A stretch of DNA of 64,000 bases from Begonia masoniana (Eukaryota; Streptophyta; Magnoliopsida; Cucurbitales; Begoniaceae). The DNA lies in the NCBI GenBank assembly GCA_022432975.1, contig CM039512.1, positions 41,206,501 to 41,270,500 on the forward strand, given 5' to 3'. Positions 1-12,002 of this stretch are shown piece by piece. How positions within the stretch are numbered: position 1 is the first letter of the stretch; each line of letters begins with the position of its first letter. The notes beneath the pieces are model-generated. The model saw only the letters and a list, made by a program, of their open reading frames with translations. It was not told where the DNA came from and did not search any database. The translations under genes were made by a program, and so were the position numbers.

Positions 1-1762
1 CACTTGAATACTCCAAAAAGTTAGAAAGGAAGGTACAATCCCTATAGCATAAGTTGGGAGTAGCTAACCATCAGACAATGTTATGTTAGTTGACTTTATT
101 ATTCAAAGATACGATATCCGTACCGAGGAGAAATATTTGGAGGGTGACCTAGTTATTTTGGCGATGCACGATTATGATATTATTCTTGGAATGGATGTGC
201 TAACCAAGCACTATGCGACGATTGGTTGCCATAAAAAGAAGGTGAAATTTCAATTGTCTGAAAAAAGAGTCATTTTTATTTTATGGAGACACTAAAGGTT
301 TGAGAATTTCAGTGATATCAGCCATGCAAGCTCAAAGATTATTGACTTCTGGATGGATTAGATTCTTGGCAAGTGCTATATGTTCTCAACTTGAAGGAGC
401 CATGACCTTGGATAAAGTGCCAATAACTTGTGATTTTCTAGATGTTTTTCCTTATGACTTGATAAGTTTACCACCTAGCAGATATGTGGAATTCAACATA
501 GATATTCTACCTCGAACGACATTGATCTCTAAAGCTCCTTACAGAATATCACCAAGCGAATTAAAGGAGTTAAAAATTCAATTTGATGAGTTGCTAGAGA
601 AAAGATATATTCAACTGAGCGTTTTACCCTAGGAGCACCAATGTTCTCTGTGAACAAGAATGACGAATCTATGAGGATGTGTATTGATTATCGAGAGCTT
701 AACAAGGTTACTATTAAGAACAAGTATCTATTGCCGAGAATTGATAGTATATTTGATTAATGAAAAGGAGCTGTTGTTTTCTCGATGGATCTCTGATTCG
801 ACTGCATCGGCTAAGAACTAAGGAGGAAGATGTGTTCAAGATGGCATTTCAAACTACATATGGCCATTATGAGTTTTGAGTTATGTCATTTGGATTGAGT
901 AATGCATCAGCCACATTTATGGACTTAATGAATCAGATATTCAAGCCATTTTTGGATGACTTCGTAATTGTTTTAATGGAAGACATCCTCATCTACTCAA
1001 AAAATAAAGAGGAGCATGAAGAACACTTGAGGATTATTCTTGCCATGCTATAAGATGCGATAAGTTATTTGAAATTCTCCTAGTGTGAATTCTAGATGGA
1101 GAAAGTAGTTTTTCTTGGCCACATAATTTCAAAGAACTGTGTATCGGTAGAACCAAAAAAGATTGAACCAGTTAATAGGTTGCCATAACAAAAGAACGCA
1201 GCTGAGATAAGGATTTTCATTGGTCTTGCAGGTTATTACCAGAGAATTGTAAAAAGATTTTCAAGATTAGTCAATCCACTTATGGGACTAACCAGGAAGG
1301 ATGCCAAATATTTATAAACCGAAGAGTGCGAACAAAGATTTTAAGAACTAAATAAGAGACTGATTTCATCACCAAGACTCGTTGTACTATTTAAATTAGG
1401 AAAATATATTGTGTATGGTGATGCTTCAAAGTATGGACTAAGATATGTTCTCATACAAGAAGAGAAAGTTGCAGTATATGCCTCTAGACAATTAAAGGGT
1501 CACAAGAAGAACTACCTAACTCACAACTTCGAACTTGCAGTTGTGGTTTATGCACTGAAAATTTGGAGACACTATTTTTATGGAGAGAGATGCAAAATTT
1601 ATACCAACTATAAAAGTTTAAAGTATTTTCCTACTCAAAATAATCTGAACATGAGGCAACCCATGTAGAATTGATAAAGGAGTATAACTGCAAAATTATT
1701 TACGATCATAAAAAGGCTAATGTTGTCGCTGATACACTGAGTAGAAGACCTCTTTCACAAGT
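1..1762 (+). pseudogene. Element E: decayed Ty3/gypsy polyprotein, part 1 (protease, RT, RNase H)
   Basis: This is the relic of an old gypsy pol, cut at its left by the window edge. Recognisable blocks are the protease C-terminus (ILGMD followed by KHYATI, near 180-230), the RT start (about 480-640 and 640-780), the RT palm (about 840-1050) and RNase H (1411-1668, DASKYGL and IWRHYFYG). It ends near 1740 in a VADTLSR-like block. Many frameshifts and stops separate the blocks. The catalytic FIDD box of the siblings reads LMED here, so the first catalytic Asp is Glu. The frame resumes at 9508 after element A. Much more diverged than A, B or C, so it is probably the oldest layer. Confidence 0.85.
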
Positions 1763-1767
1763 TTAAT
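1763..1767. other. Target-site duplication of element A (left copy TTAAT)
   Basis: TTAAT lies directly before the TG of the palindromic 5' LTR and is repeated at 9503-9507 directly after the terminal CA. A matching 5-bp duplication shows that A entered as one integration event, with both present ends as the integrated ends. Confidence 0.85.
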
Positions 1768-2322
1768 TGTCATGACCCTAACACTGTACCCAATTACCGT
1801 ACTAATATATATATATTTTTTGTCTCTATACTTTAAATAAACTCTAAGTAGAACCTAAACCCAAATCGAAACCAGAATCAAAATCGGAATTGAAATCTAA
1901 TCTTTAAATCACTTAAAACATAATTTAAAGTAATTAAAACAATTAAATAAAACAATTAAAACTAAATAAAAAATAGGCAGAGGGCAAAAAGGGGCAATCA
2001 CCTCATTTATGCAGGTGCTCGCCTGTTGCGAAACGCCTGTGGCGATCAGTCGCCCCATTCGTGTGTGACTGGTCGCCCCTGCATAAATGGGGCGATTGCC
2101 CCTTTTTGCCCTCTGCCTATTTTTTATTTAGTTTTAATTGTTTTATTTAATTGTTTTAATTACTTTAAATTATGTTTTAAGTGATTTAAAGATTAGATTT
2201 CAATTCCAATTTCGATTCTGGTTTCGATTTCGGTTTAGGTTCTGCTTAGAGTTTATTTAAAGTATAGAGACAAAAAAAATAATATTAGAACGGTAATTGG
2301 GTACAGTGTTAGGGTCGTGACA
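1768..2322 (+). repeat. Palindromic 5' LTR of element A
   Basis: The right part (about 2010-2322) matches the last ~310 bp of the 3' LTR (about 9193-9502). The left part (1768 to about 2019) is an inverted copy of the last ~250 bp. Thus the LTR starts TGTCATGACCCTAAC and ends GTTAGGGTCGTGACA, with the palindrome centre near 2045. U3 and the TATA-containing part are absent. The normal start seen in the 3' LTR (TGTAGTATCCGG) is missing. Confidence 0.88.
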
Positions 2323-2327
2323 AGTTA

Positions 2328-2339
2328 TGGTATCAGAGC
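2328..2339 (+). other. Primer-binding site, tRNA-iMet type (element A)
   Basis: TGGTATCAGAGC lies 5 nt after the LTR end. It is the usual complement of the 3' end of plant initiator tRNA-Met, used to prime minus-strand synthesis in plant gypsy elements. Confidence 0.9.
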
Positions 2340-2487
2340 CCTCGGGTTTTAAAATCGGTTCTGTAGACTGCTCGACTGCACAGCCACTACGCGGACATTC
2401 TTCATCAACTGTAAGTATGTTATAGCTTTATTTGATTTCTCTTTCTTAGAGTATTTGTTCAAACTTTTGTATAGGGATTTCATAAAT

Positions 2488-3500
2488 ATGGTGCGTCCAC
2501 GAAATGACCGAAATGACCGAGATGACCGAGATGATACGATCGACACCCTTAAGGATTTTATTGCCTAGCAGTCATGATATGGAGTGACAAGCTCAGCAAA
2601 TGGAGAGACAGTCTCAGCAGCTGGGCACCTTAATTGACTGCGAGGGCGTTAGAGCTCGGGAGGCGGCGACTCCTAGCAACAAAGGGATGGAGAGGTTTCA
2701 GAAACTCCAGCCCCCTATATTTAATGGACAATCTACGGACCCCTCTTCAGCCGAGGAGTGGATTAGCACTATGGAGGACATGCTGGCGTATACTAGCATA
2801 GAGGACGGAGAGAAGGTTGCATTGGTGACCTATCACTTGGAACTGGACGCTCGGTTTTGGTGGGATTCCATCAAGACGACCACGGACGTGACTATTTTGG
2901 GCTGGGAAAGATTCAGAGAATTGTTTTATGACAAGTATTTCAGCCATACCGTACGAGAGGCGAAGATGGTTGAGTTTTGCAGTTACGGCAAGTTGGTACG
3001 ATTGCCGAGTATGTGAGGAAGTTTGAAGCCCTTTCTAGATTTGCGCCACGTCAGGTCAGCATTAACGAGGACAAGGTACGCCGATTCTTACAGGGACTTA
3101 GCCAGGAGTTTCGGATGCGCCTTACTATATCTGGGGTATGGAATGTATCCTATGACGAGATTGTGGCCAGGGCGCTTGACATAGAGGCAGTTGACAGAGA
3201 TTCTGTTAAACCGAGCAAGCCAGCTAAGGGCTTCTTCCGAGAGATTCGCCCTCAATCACGAGGTTGGCAGCCTAGAGCACAGCCCCAGCAGCAACAAAGA
3301 GGTGTTAAAAGACCTCTAGAGGGAGAAAATGATCAAGGGAAAGGCAAGCAGGTACGGAGGGCTCCTTAGGTACCTATTTGCCCTAAATGCAGAGGGGGCA
3401 CAGTGGCCCGTGCAGATTAGGCATGAATGTGTGCTATTGATGTGGAGAACAAGGCCATTTTATTAAAGACTGCCCGAAGCAGGGTCGAAGTCAGTCAGAC
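2488..3500 (+). pseudogene. gag of element A (capsid domain, zinc knuckle), frameshifted
   Basis: Nucleocapsid precursor that packages element RNA. The probable start is the ATG at 2488 (MVRPRN). The retrotransposon gag domain spans about 2690-3200 (AEEWISTMEDM, ALSRFAPR). A CCHC zinc knuckle ([11 protein letters not shown]) lies near 3438-3475. Broken by early stops with a frame change before 2600, a 1-nt loss in a T run near 2970, a stop at 3367-3369, another frame change near 3390, and a stop at 3438-3440 just before the knuckle. Confidence 0.85.
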
Positions 3501-3518
3501 AGTGATCAGAAGAGAGTC

Positions 3519-6500
3519 ATGCCCAGGATCTTCGCATTTATAGAGCCTGGCGATGTTGATGACGAGGATCAGCCTGCCGTGATAGCAGGTACTATTCTGA
3601 TTATGGGCACAGCTGTATTTTCTTTGTTAGACACGGGGGCTACGCACTCTTTTGTTTCCACTGCTTGTGTGTCTAGACTGAAGCTTGTGCCTGAGATAGC
3701 AGAATGCGAGTATAGTGTGATGCTACCTTCAGGAGAGCGTATGCAGTCAGGTCATGTTGTTCAGGGCAATATTAACTCGATTGGGGACAGTACCCTCTAT
3801 GCTCGCCTTATTGTTATGGGCATAGAACACTATGATCTGATCTTAGGGATGGACTGGCTTTCACAGCATTTCACCACCATCGATTGTCGATACGGGATTG
3901 TGACCTTTCGACCCCCGGATAAAGCCGAGTTTTCTTATCAGGTGATGAACCGATTGAGCAGCTCGCCTATTTCTTATTCAATGAGGGTCAACGAGCAGTA
4001 TAAAGGTGCATGCTCTATTTATTTGGCCTCTGTATTTGATGTTCAATTGCTCAGCAGAGTAAAGCCGAGTGACATTCCTATAGTCAGAGAGTTCTCTGGT
4101 ATATTCCTAGATGATCTTCCCGGGTTACCACCGGACCGGGAGATTGAATTCACTATTGATGTCTATCCAAACTCCGCGCCAAGGTTTAAAAACCCGTATC
4201 GGTTGGCACCAGCTGAGTTGAGAGTGTTGAGGACTCAGCTTGACGAGTTATTAGAGAAAGGATTTATTCAACCCAGTGTTTCGCCTTGGGGTGCGCCCGT
4301 TCTGTTTGTCAAGAAGAAAGATGGGACCCTCAGGATGTGCATCGATTATAGAGAGTTGAACAAATTGACGGTGAAGAATAAATATCCGTTGCCTCGGATC
4401 GATGATTTATTTGATCAGCTGCAAGGTGCCCGAGTATTTTCGAGGATTGATCTGTGCTCGGGCTGCAATCAGTTGAAGGTCCGGAAGGATGATATACCAA
4501 AGACGGCATTTCGAACGAGGTATGGGCATTATGAGTTCCTTGTCATGTCTTTTGGACTTACTAATGCCCCTACAGCGTTTATAGACTTGATGAACCGTGT
4601 CTTCAAGGAGTATCTGGACAAGTTTGTGGTGGTTTTCATCGACGACATTCTGATATACTCTAAGACGAAGGAAGAACACAAGGAGCACTTGAGAATAGTT
4701 CTGAGGATTCTATGCCAGCACCAGTTGTATCAAAAGTTCTCTAAGTGCGAGTTCTGGCTGGATCGAGTCAGTTTTCTTGGCCACATTATATCAGAAGAAG
4801 GGGTTTTTGTAGATCCGAGCAAAATTCAGGCGGTCAGAGATTGGCCACAGCCGAAGAACGTACGTGAGGTGCGTGGATTTCTCGGATTAGCTGGCTATTA
4901 TCGGAAGTTTATCGAGGGATTCTCGAAGATCGCACTTCCTCTTTCAAGATTGACTCAGAAGAACGAGAGATTTATTTGGTCACCTGCTTATGATAGCAGT
5001 TTTATGGAATTAAAGCAGAGATTGACCACTGCTCCAGTATTAGCGCTACCTGTTGAAGGTGACAAGTATAGCATTTATTGTGATGCGTCAGGAGTTGGAC
5101 TGGGTTGTGTGTTGATGCAAGAGGGGAGAGTTATTGCTTATGCTTCTCGGCAGCTGAAGCCGTACGAGCAGAATTACCCTACGCACGACCTTGAGTTAGC
5201 AGCCGTGGTCTTCGCACTGAAGATATGGAGACATTATTTATATGGGTAGCAGTACGAGATATTTTCTGACCACAAGAGCCTGAAGTATCTATTTACACAA
5301 AAGGAGCTGAATATGCGACAGAGAAGGTGGCTTGAGTTCGTCAAAGACTACGATTTTGATATCAAGTACCACCCAGGAAAGGCGAACAAGGTAGCTGATG
5401 CTTTGAGTAGAGTGCCTTCTACAAGTCATCCTTCATTAGCAGCGATGTCAATTACGCTGCGGTCTGAGATTGAGAGGTTCGACGTTGAGATAGTGGCAGA
5501 GTTGTCCAGTATGCTCTCCAACATTTCTCTCAGGCCGACTATTCTGGATCGGATACGTGAGGCTCAGCAGAATGATACGGAGTGTGAGGAGCTTCGATCC
5601 AGCATGACATTGGGAGACTCGTCAGATTTCCATTTATCAGAAGATGGTATTCTGAAGTTCAGGCATAGGTGGTACGTGCCTAATGACGAGGAGCTGAAGA
5701 GAGAGATATTGGCTGAGGCGCATTCTTCGGCATATTCTGTACACCCGGGAAGTACTAAGATGTACCGGGACCTAAAGCAACACTTTTGGTGGCCGAACAT
5801 GAAGAGAGAGGTCGCCAAGTACGTTGAAACCTATCTAGTCTGCCAGCAGGTGAAAGCAGAGCACCAGAGACCGGCCGGAACATTACAGCCACTGCCTATT
5901 CCAGAGTGGAAGTGGGAGCAGATCTCCATGGATTTTATTGTGGGGCTCCCGAGGACGATAAAGGGCCATGATGGTGTTTGGGTGATCGTGGACCGATTGA
6001 CAAAGTCGGCCCACTTCTTATCTGTGAAAATGACTTCTTCGATGGATCAGCTCACCGAGCTGTATGTGCAGGAGATCGTCAGACTGCACGGGGTGCCAGT
6101 TTCTATTGTCTCGGATCGTGATCCGAGATTTACTTCAAAGTTCTGGAAGAGCTTGCATAAAGCTATGGGGACTCAGCTTAATTTCAGCATGACATTTCAT
6201 CCTCAGACTGATGGTCAGACAGAGAGGACGAATCAGATTCTTGAGGATATGCTCAGAGCTTGTGTGCTGGAGTTTCAGGGCTCGTGGAGCCGATATTTGC
6301 CTCTGATTGAGTTCTCGTACAACAACAGCTTTCAGGCTACCATTGGCATGGCACCCTATGAGGCTTTATAAGGTCGGAAGTGTAGGTCTCCGTTATATTG
6401 GGACGAGGTTGGCGAGGCCAGCATCGTTGGTCCTGAGATTCTACAGCAAACGGCAGAGAAGATTTCCATTATCCGACAGCGTATTTAGGTAGCTCAGAGC

Positions 6501-6968
6501 AGACAGAAGAGCTATGCTGACACACGACGGAGAGAGCTGGAGTTTGAAGAAGGCAATGAGGTCTATCTTAAAGTTTCTCCGTTCAAGGGCGTCATGAGAT
6601 TTGGAAGGAGGGGTAAGTTGAACCCTCGTTATGTGGGGCCCTTTCCTATTCTGAAGAGGATCGGGAAGTTGGCGTATAGACTGCAGCTTCCAGTTTCTAT
6701 GGAGGGCGTCCACGACGTATTTCATGTATCTATGCTTCAGAAATGCTTGCGCGATCCGTCGCATATTGTGGAGGCTAGAGAGATCGAGGTACAGCCTACC
6801 TTGACATATGAGGAGAGGCCGGTATGTATTTTGGAGTCTTCTATCAAAGTTTTGCGCAACAAAGAGATTCCGCTAGTCAAAGTTCTATGGCGGAACCACG
6901 AGGTGGAAATAGCTACGTGGGAGCGACAGCAGGATATGATGACTAAATATCCTGAATTGTTTGTATGA
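3519..6968 (+). pseudogene. pol of element A (protease, RT, RNase H, integrase, chromodomain-like)
   Basis: A single reading frame with stops at 5247-5249, 6369-6371 and 6486-6488. Protease motif [10 protein letters not shown] near 3627. RT spans about 4100-4900 with the FIDDIL catalytic box near 4640. RNase H starts at CDASGVGLG (about 5080). Integrase has an HHCC zinc finger (about 5720-5850) and the DDE catalytic residues in [18 protein letters not shown] and [10 protein letters not shown]. Next comes the GPFPIL module (about 6635), then a chromodomain-like tail ending YPELFV. The stop at 5247 replaces a Gln present in elements B and C. Inactive as it stands. Confidence 0.92.
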
Positions 6969-6994
6969 TTTAATTTTGTGGACAAAATTCTAAA

Positions 6995-7008
6995 TAAGGT
7001 GGGTGGAA
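6995..7008 (+). other. Polypurine tract of element A
   Basis: A purine-rich AAGGTGGGTGGAA run immediately before the 3' LTR start TGTAGTATCC. This is the expected plus-strand priming site. Confidence 0.75.
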
Positions 7009-7353
7009 TGTAGTATCCGGCTTGTACGGATTTCATATTATAATATATATGTTGGCATTTTCGGAAATATGTCAAAGCAAACCCGTTTTACGAAAAGGAA
7101 GCGCCATTATGATCCTAATTATTAATTGGAATTTTATGAAATTTATGAGAAATTTCAGAGTAATAACGCTATATTCCGAGTAATTAAGTTTCTCGTAATA
7201 CAAAGGACGTTTTAGTAAAAATAATAAACGAGGTCCGATTTGTGAACGGACAGTTTTAATAAATCCCAAATAATAAGTTGGACTTATTGGTGAAATAAGA
7301 AAATTTGTAGAAAACGAGTCGTTGGACAATTAACGAAACAAAAGACGAAACTA

Positions 7354-7360
7354 ATATAAA
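7354..7360 (+). promoter_or_regulatory. Candidate TATA box in LTR A
   Basis: ATATAAA about 345 bp into the LTR and about 640 bp before the leader structural unit. Position is reasonable for a U3 promoter; no other evidence. Confidence 0.45.
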
Positions 7361-7991
7361 ACCTATAGGAGGGCAAATTGGTAATTTACCAAACCAAATT
7401 TATTAAAAACAATAACTTCTCCTTTTCTTCTCCTTCACTCCACGAATTTTCCAGTGACTCCTCCCCTGCGATTTCTCTTCCTCCATCGGCGTTCTCTCTC
7501 TTCCGACCTCCGATTCGTCCTCCAATCATTCCGTTTTCTTCGCGTTTTCTCCTCCAATCGACGCTCTAGGTATGATTCTAAAGTTTTAGAGCGTTAAATT
7601 CCGAGTTTCGTAGAGTTAAACCAATTAGGGTTCGTTTAGAGTTTCGATTAAAAATCGAGATTTAGGGTTCGAAATCGATAGATTGTTGTAGATTACGAAT
7701 GTATATGACGTATTGAACGTTATTGGACGAAGTTAGAGTGATTTGTGAGAAATGTTAAAATTGGAGAATTTTCGGGTTTTTAGGAAAACTCGTTAATTGA
7801 AATTTTAAACTATCAAGCGTTAATCGTTGTTTAAATACTTCGATTAGTTAGGTTAAGATTTTGAGAAAGTTCTTTAGTTAAGATTTTGTCAATTTGGACG
7901 TTCAGAAGCTTAAATTAGTTTTAACGTCGATATTGTGTTTTGCTTCAGACAAACAACGCTCGTGGACGGAGCTTGAGCTGCTTTGGACACG

Positions 7992-8551
7992 AGGTAAGTT
8001 CTCGTGATCTTCTCTGGCCGATTGGCCTACACCGTACGTCGAGGTCGTCTCGAGGAGTTTTGGAGATGCGTTTATTTAAATTGTTTTGGTTGGGTAGTTA
8101 GGAATAGTTCTTTTATAGGTTACATTCTTGATTGATTTTTGTCTTGATGGTACATATGTGGTTGTTTACTTTAAGATATAAACTGTTCACGCATCACATG
8201 TTTTAAAGAAAAGCATGAAAATGAATTTCCACACATTGTTTTAAAGATAATGCAAAGAATAAAATCGGCCGTAAGGCTTATAGTTTACCGGCCGAAAGGC
8301 TTACAGGCCGAAAGGCATACAGGCCGAAAGACATACAGTTTATAGGTCACGCGAGGTGGGGCTCAGGCACGGCTGTACGTGTTGTAAGCGTGTACCCCCC
8401 TCCTCTAGCTGGAAAGAGTAGTCCGCCCGCTGGATGAGCTCTCTCCGGTTAGGGCGATAGGATCTCGGTGACACCTACAGTGCATAGCATAGCATTTGCA
8501 TTTACGAGCCTTACTGAGATTTTTATCTCATAGTGTGTTGTATGGTGTAGG
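7992..8551 (+). other. Leader structural unit, LTR A
   Basis: Donor-like AGGTAAGT 7992-7999; hairpin H1 GGCC-GATT-GGCC 8016-8027; P5' CCTACACCGTAC 8026-8037; H2 TGAGAT-TTTT-ATCTCA 8515-8530; P3' GTATGGTGTAGG 8540-8551. P5' and P3' pair over 12 positions with one G-U. This copy has ACC/GGT where most families have ATC/GAT, a compensatory difference. Confidence 0.7.
8266..8338 (+). repeat. Short tandem repeat GGCCGAAAGGCTTACA in LTR A
   Basis: Four to five imperfect copies of a ~16-bp unit inside the loop of the leader structural unit. Each unit can form a small GGCC/GGC stem. Confidence 0.7.
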
Positions 8552-9502
8552 TGATTACGAGGAAACAGGTGAGGATGAGATCCCTCCACCTGAGGAGTGA
8601 CGCAGTTGACGGAGGATGGTTGCGATGGTGTGTTGGCTCAGTCGACGCTTAACCTGACCCCTTGGGACGTATGTATAGATTTTGGGGTTTTTAGGATATT
8701 ATGGATTGATAATGGTATAGACATTTTAGGATGTTTGAGAACTCGTAGTTGATAGGTTTACGTATCGATGTTTTGAAATGTATTGTAAATGAATTTATAA
8801 TCTTTTGTTGATTTCAAAACAGGAGGGTTTGTTTAGGTTTTAAACATATCCATGTAGTTTGTTTCCATGAAAATAGGTTATGTTTTAAATGTGTTTCGAA
8901 TCATTATTTTGGGGCGATTGGTAAAATGAGATTTTTGAGTGAGTGTGTTTGATGATTTTGTTAGTGAAATGGTGAAGAAGGTGTAAAGTGTATAGAGAAG
9001 ATTAAGGGAAGAGAAGGATAGAAGAAAATGAGAGAAGAAAAGGAAAGAAAGAAAAGGGAAGGAGGAAGAGAATGAGAGAGGGGAACAGAGCGCTTGGCGA
9101 ATAGTCGCCAAGCGCGGCGATCGAATCGCCTCCCTCTGGAGAAATCCAGAGGGTGTGGCGATCAATCGCCACAGGCGTTTCGCAACAGGCGAGCACTCGC
9201 CTGTTGCGAATCGCCGATGGCGATCAGTCGCCCCATTCATGGGCGACTGGTCGCCCCTGCATAAATGGGGCGATTGCCCCTTTTTGCCCTCTGCCTATTT
9301 TTTATTTAGTTTTAATTGTTTTATTTAATTGTTTTAATTACTTTAAATTATGTTTTAAGTGATTTAAAGATTAGATTTCAATTCCGATTTCGATTCTGGT
9401 TTCGATTTCGGTTTAGGTTCTACTTAGAGTTTATTTAAAGTATAGAGACAAAAAAAAAATAATATTAGTACGGTAATTGGGTACAGTGTTAGGGTCGTGA
9501 CA

Positions 9503-10440
9503 TTAATCATTGAGGCTAATTCTAAGAAGATTAGTTGAGGATATGCAGAAGTCTGATATTGAAATTGTACTGTCTGGCTTAATTGAAAGATTGTCTGCTA
9601 TGATACTTCGGTCAGGCTTACTCGAGCAAATAAATGATAAACAACACGACGATTCATTCATTTTCAAGGTAAAAGATCTTAGACGCTGGAAAAGTATTCA
9701 AATTCTCCATATTTGGTGACAGGATTATCAAGTTCAAAAAGAGATATTAGATTAAAGAGAGCTATATTCGAAGAAGCACATTCAACCACATACTCGGTAC
9801 ATCCCGGTGCAACTAAAATGTATCAAGGTTTGAAGTAGTATTATTGGTGGCATGGATTGAAACTAGACATAGCTAAATTCGTTGAAAGATATCTCATTTC
9901 TTAGCAAGTCAAAGCAGAGCATCAATGACTTATTGGTACATTGCAACCACTCACAGTGACTCAGTGAAAATGAGAGCATATAACTAGGGATTTTGTGGTG
10001 GAACTTTTAAAGATCGTTAAAATTTATCATTGGTGAAGTTCGCCTACAATAACAGTTATCAAGCTTTATATAGCAGAGAATGCAGATCTATAGTGCATTG
10101 AGATGAAGTTGATGGAGGAATATTTGTTGGATCTAATATTCTGAGACAGACTGCTGAGATTGTTACTTTTAGTCCGAAAAAGTCATTACAACCTAAAGCA
10201 GACAAAAAAGTTATGCTAATCAGAGAAGAAAAAAAATTCGAGTTTGCATTACGGAATCAAATATTTTTGAAAATTTTTCCAATAAGGAGTGTGATGTAGT
10301 TTGGTAAAAAAGGAAAACTACGTCTAAGATTTGTGGGCCCATTTCAAATTTAAGAAAAAGTTAGAGATGTTGTATATCAGTTAAACCTGCTGGAGTTATT
10401 TAAGTATGTGCACAACATATTTCATATCTCGATATTGATG
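9503..10440 (+). pseudogene. Element E: decayed polyprotein, part 2 (integrase remnant)
   Basis: Resumes the E frame after the right TTAAT duplication. The linker (9508-9716) is followed by the integrase zinc-finger region (VHPGATKMYQGLK, about 9800-9840; QVKAEHQ near 9905), a large deletion of the catalytic core, a PYEALYG-like stretch near 10050, a GPFQI-like block near 10340 and HNIFHISIL near 10410. Many stops and frame changes. No E-type LTR or chromodomain tail is recognisable after it. Confidence 0.75.
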
Positions 10441-11014
10441 ACATATGTTCCACCTCGCTGATTTTTGCATGCAATTAACTCCACATCCTGCATAAACCTC
10501 CAATCAACAAAAATAACAAGAAAATAACCAAAGGATTTGAGTTTTCAATCTCAAATTCAAAATTGACATAAATCCTAACTTACAAACTCTAAAATCGAGC
10601 TGAAAAATACTTACCCACGATGAATCTTCACAAAACTTGAAGATTAAAGAGTCACAAACATGATCCTAGCTAAAACACCCTTTGTTCCACGCTTGAATCT
10701 CTCTCTCTTTCCCTCCCTCTCTCTCTCCCTTTCGCACTCGTGCACAGCCACCAAGAAGGAAGGAAACTCCTTCATTCCTAATCTAATAAAAATTATAATT
10801 AATTAATTTAATATATAAAATATAATATAATATTATATTTATTAAATCAATCATCAAATTCTACTTTCCGAGATTAAAAAATTCAAACCAAATTCCTCAA
10901 AAATAACTGAGAAAAAAGTCCAAACTCTAAACAAAAGTTCATCCGCGATAGTATGATTTACTTAACGAAATTCCTAGGACCTAACTACACATAACCCTAC
11001 AAATTACAGAGATC
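10441..11014. other. Non-coding stretch between element E and solo LTR D1
   Basis: No coding signal. AT-rich, with a CT-rich patch (about 10690-10735) and an AATTAATTAA/TATAATATAA patch (about 10790-10850). Could be part of a decayed LTR in minus orientation, but no terminus or PBS supports that. Confidence 0.4.
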
Positions 11015-12002
11015 AAAATTGTGACGACCCCAAACCCGATCAGGGCCGCCACGGACTTGCCGTGACATAATCATTTCTATAGCTCTCGTATTTTTCGCAT
11101 AAACTTTTTCTTTTTTTACTTTAAACATAACCCAAAATCCTTAAACAAACTAACCCTAACGTAACCTTAACTTTAAACTCTCGTAACCACGTAAATTTTT
11201 CTTTTTATATCACTCATAACGTTTCGACTTCTAAACCATTAAATCGAAGTCTCGGATTGTTGAAATCCCTTAAAATCACTCATTCCGCAATCATCGAAAC
11301 AGTACACTAATCTAACCTACAATTTCGGACAAATTCAAGAAATCAAACTGCGTGGATCGCTCTAAAAATCGAGCGTATCCTTACCTGTTTTAAAATAACT
11401 AAACAGTTCAAAATACCCAAACAGTTCCAGTATATTCTCCAAAATAAAGACTTCACATTCTAAACAATCTACTACCACTACATATACATCAAAACTCAAC
11501 CTTTCATACGTTTTTCTATCAATTCATCCGATCCACATACTTAAGCATTTTCATACTCTTACTCAAACAAAACCGAATCAAATCCTCAAACAAACATTAA
11601 TAATAAAAGTAGAATTTCTTTAAAGCATCACCAAAACGAACACGTCACCAAAACATTCAAAGCGACTCAACTCAAAGCCTACATCCTATTTACGATTCCT
11701 AAACATCAAACTTCTCCACATATTCTAAAATCCCTCACGTTTTTTTTTAACATTAAAACAAGTTTACATCAATTACCCAAAATTGCCCGGAGCACAACCG
11801 TGGTCATCGAACCTTGCCAAAACATACCCCGTCGCCACGAGCACCATCCGTCAACCACCTATTCTTTGTCATCGAGAGGAACTCTCACCTTCAACCTGTC
11901 ACCTACATCATACAACATATACATTAAGCCTAATGCTTAGTAAGGGGATGCACTATATGAATTTAAAACATTTTACTTAACATATGCAGTTTCTACAGTT
12001 TC

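Larger units (their letters stand above)
1768..9502 (+). mobile_element. Element A: Ty3/gypsy chromovirus with aberrant palindromic 5' LTR
   Basis: Order: 5' LTR (1768-2322), iMet-type PBS, gag, pol, polypurine tract, 3' LTR (7009-9502), bounded by TTAAT duplications and lying inside element E. Pol order is protease, RT, RNase H, integrase, chromodomain-like tail, as in chromoviruses; the clade (Tekay/Del-like) is inferred from motif resemblance. The 5' LTR lacks about 2.2 kb of the LTR, including the TATA region, so the copy probably could not transcribe itself from its own promoter. Confidence 0.9.
7009..9502 (+). repeat. 3' LTR of element A (complete, ~2.5 kb)
   Basis: Starts TG and ends CA, followed by the TTAAT duplication. 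Homologous along its length to the minus-strand solo LTR A2, with the same order of blocks (for example AAACGAGGTCCG near 7230 and the GTGGGGCTCAGGCACGG block near 8354). It contains a TATA box, the leader structural unit, a short GGCCGAAAGGC tandem repeat, and near its end a cluster of GCGATCAATCGCC inverted repeats with a perfect hairpin CGCAACAGGCGAG-CA-CTCGCCTGTTGCG (about 9181-9208). Confidence 0.88.

Noticed and set aside
2328..2339. tRNA gene at TGGTATCAGAGC sites
   Set aside because: Only the 12-nt primer complement is present; no tRNA cloverleaf around any of the four sites.
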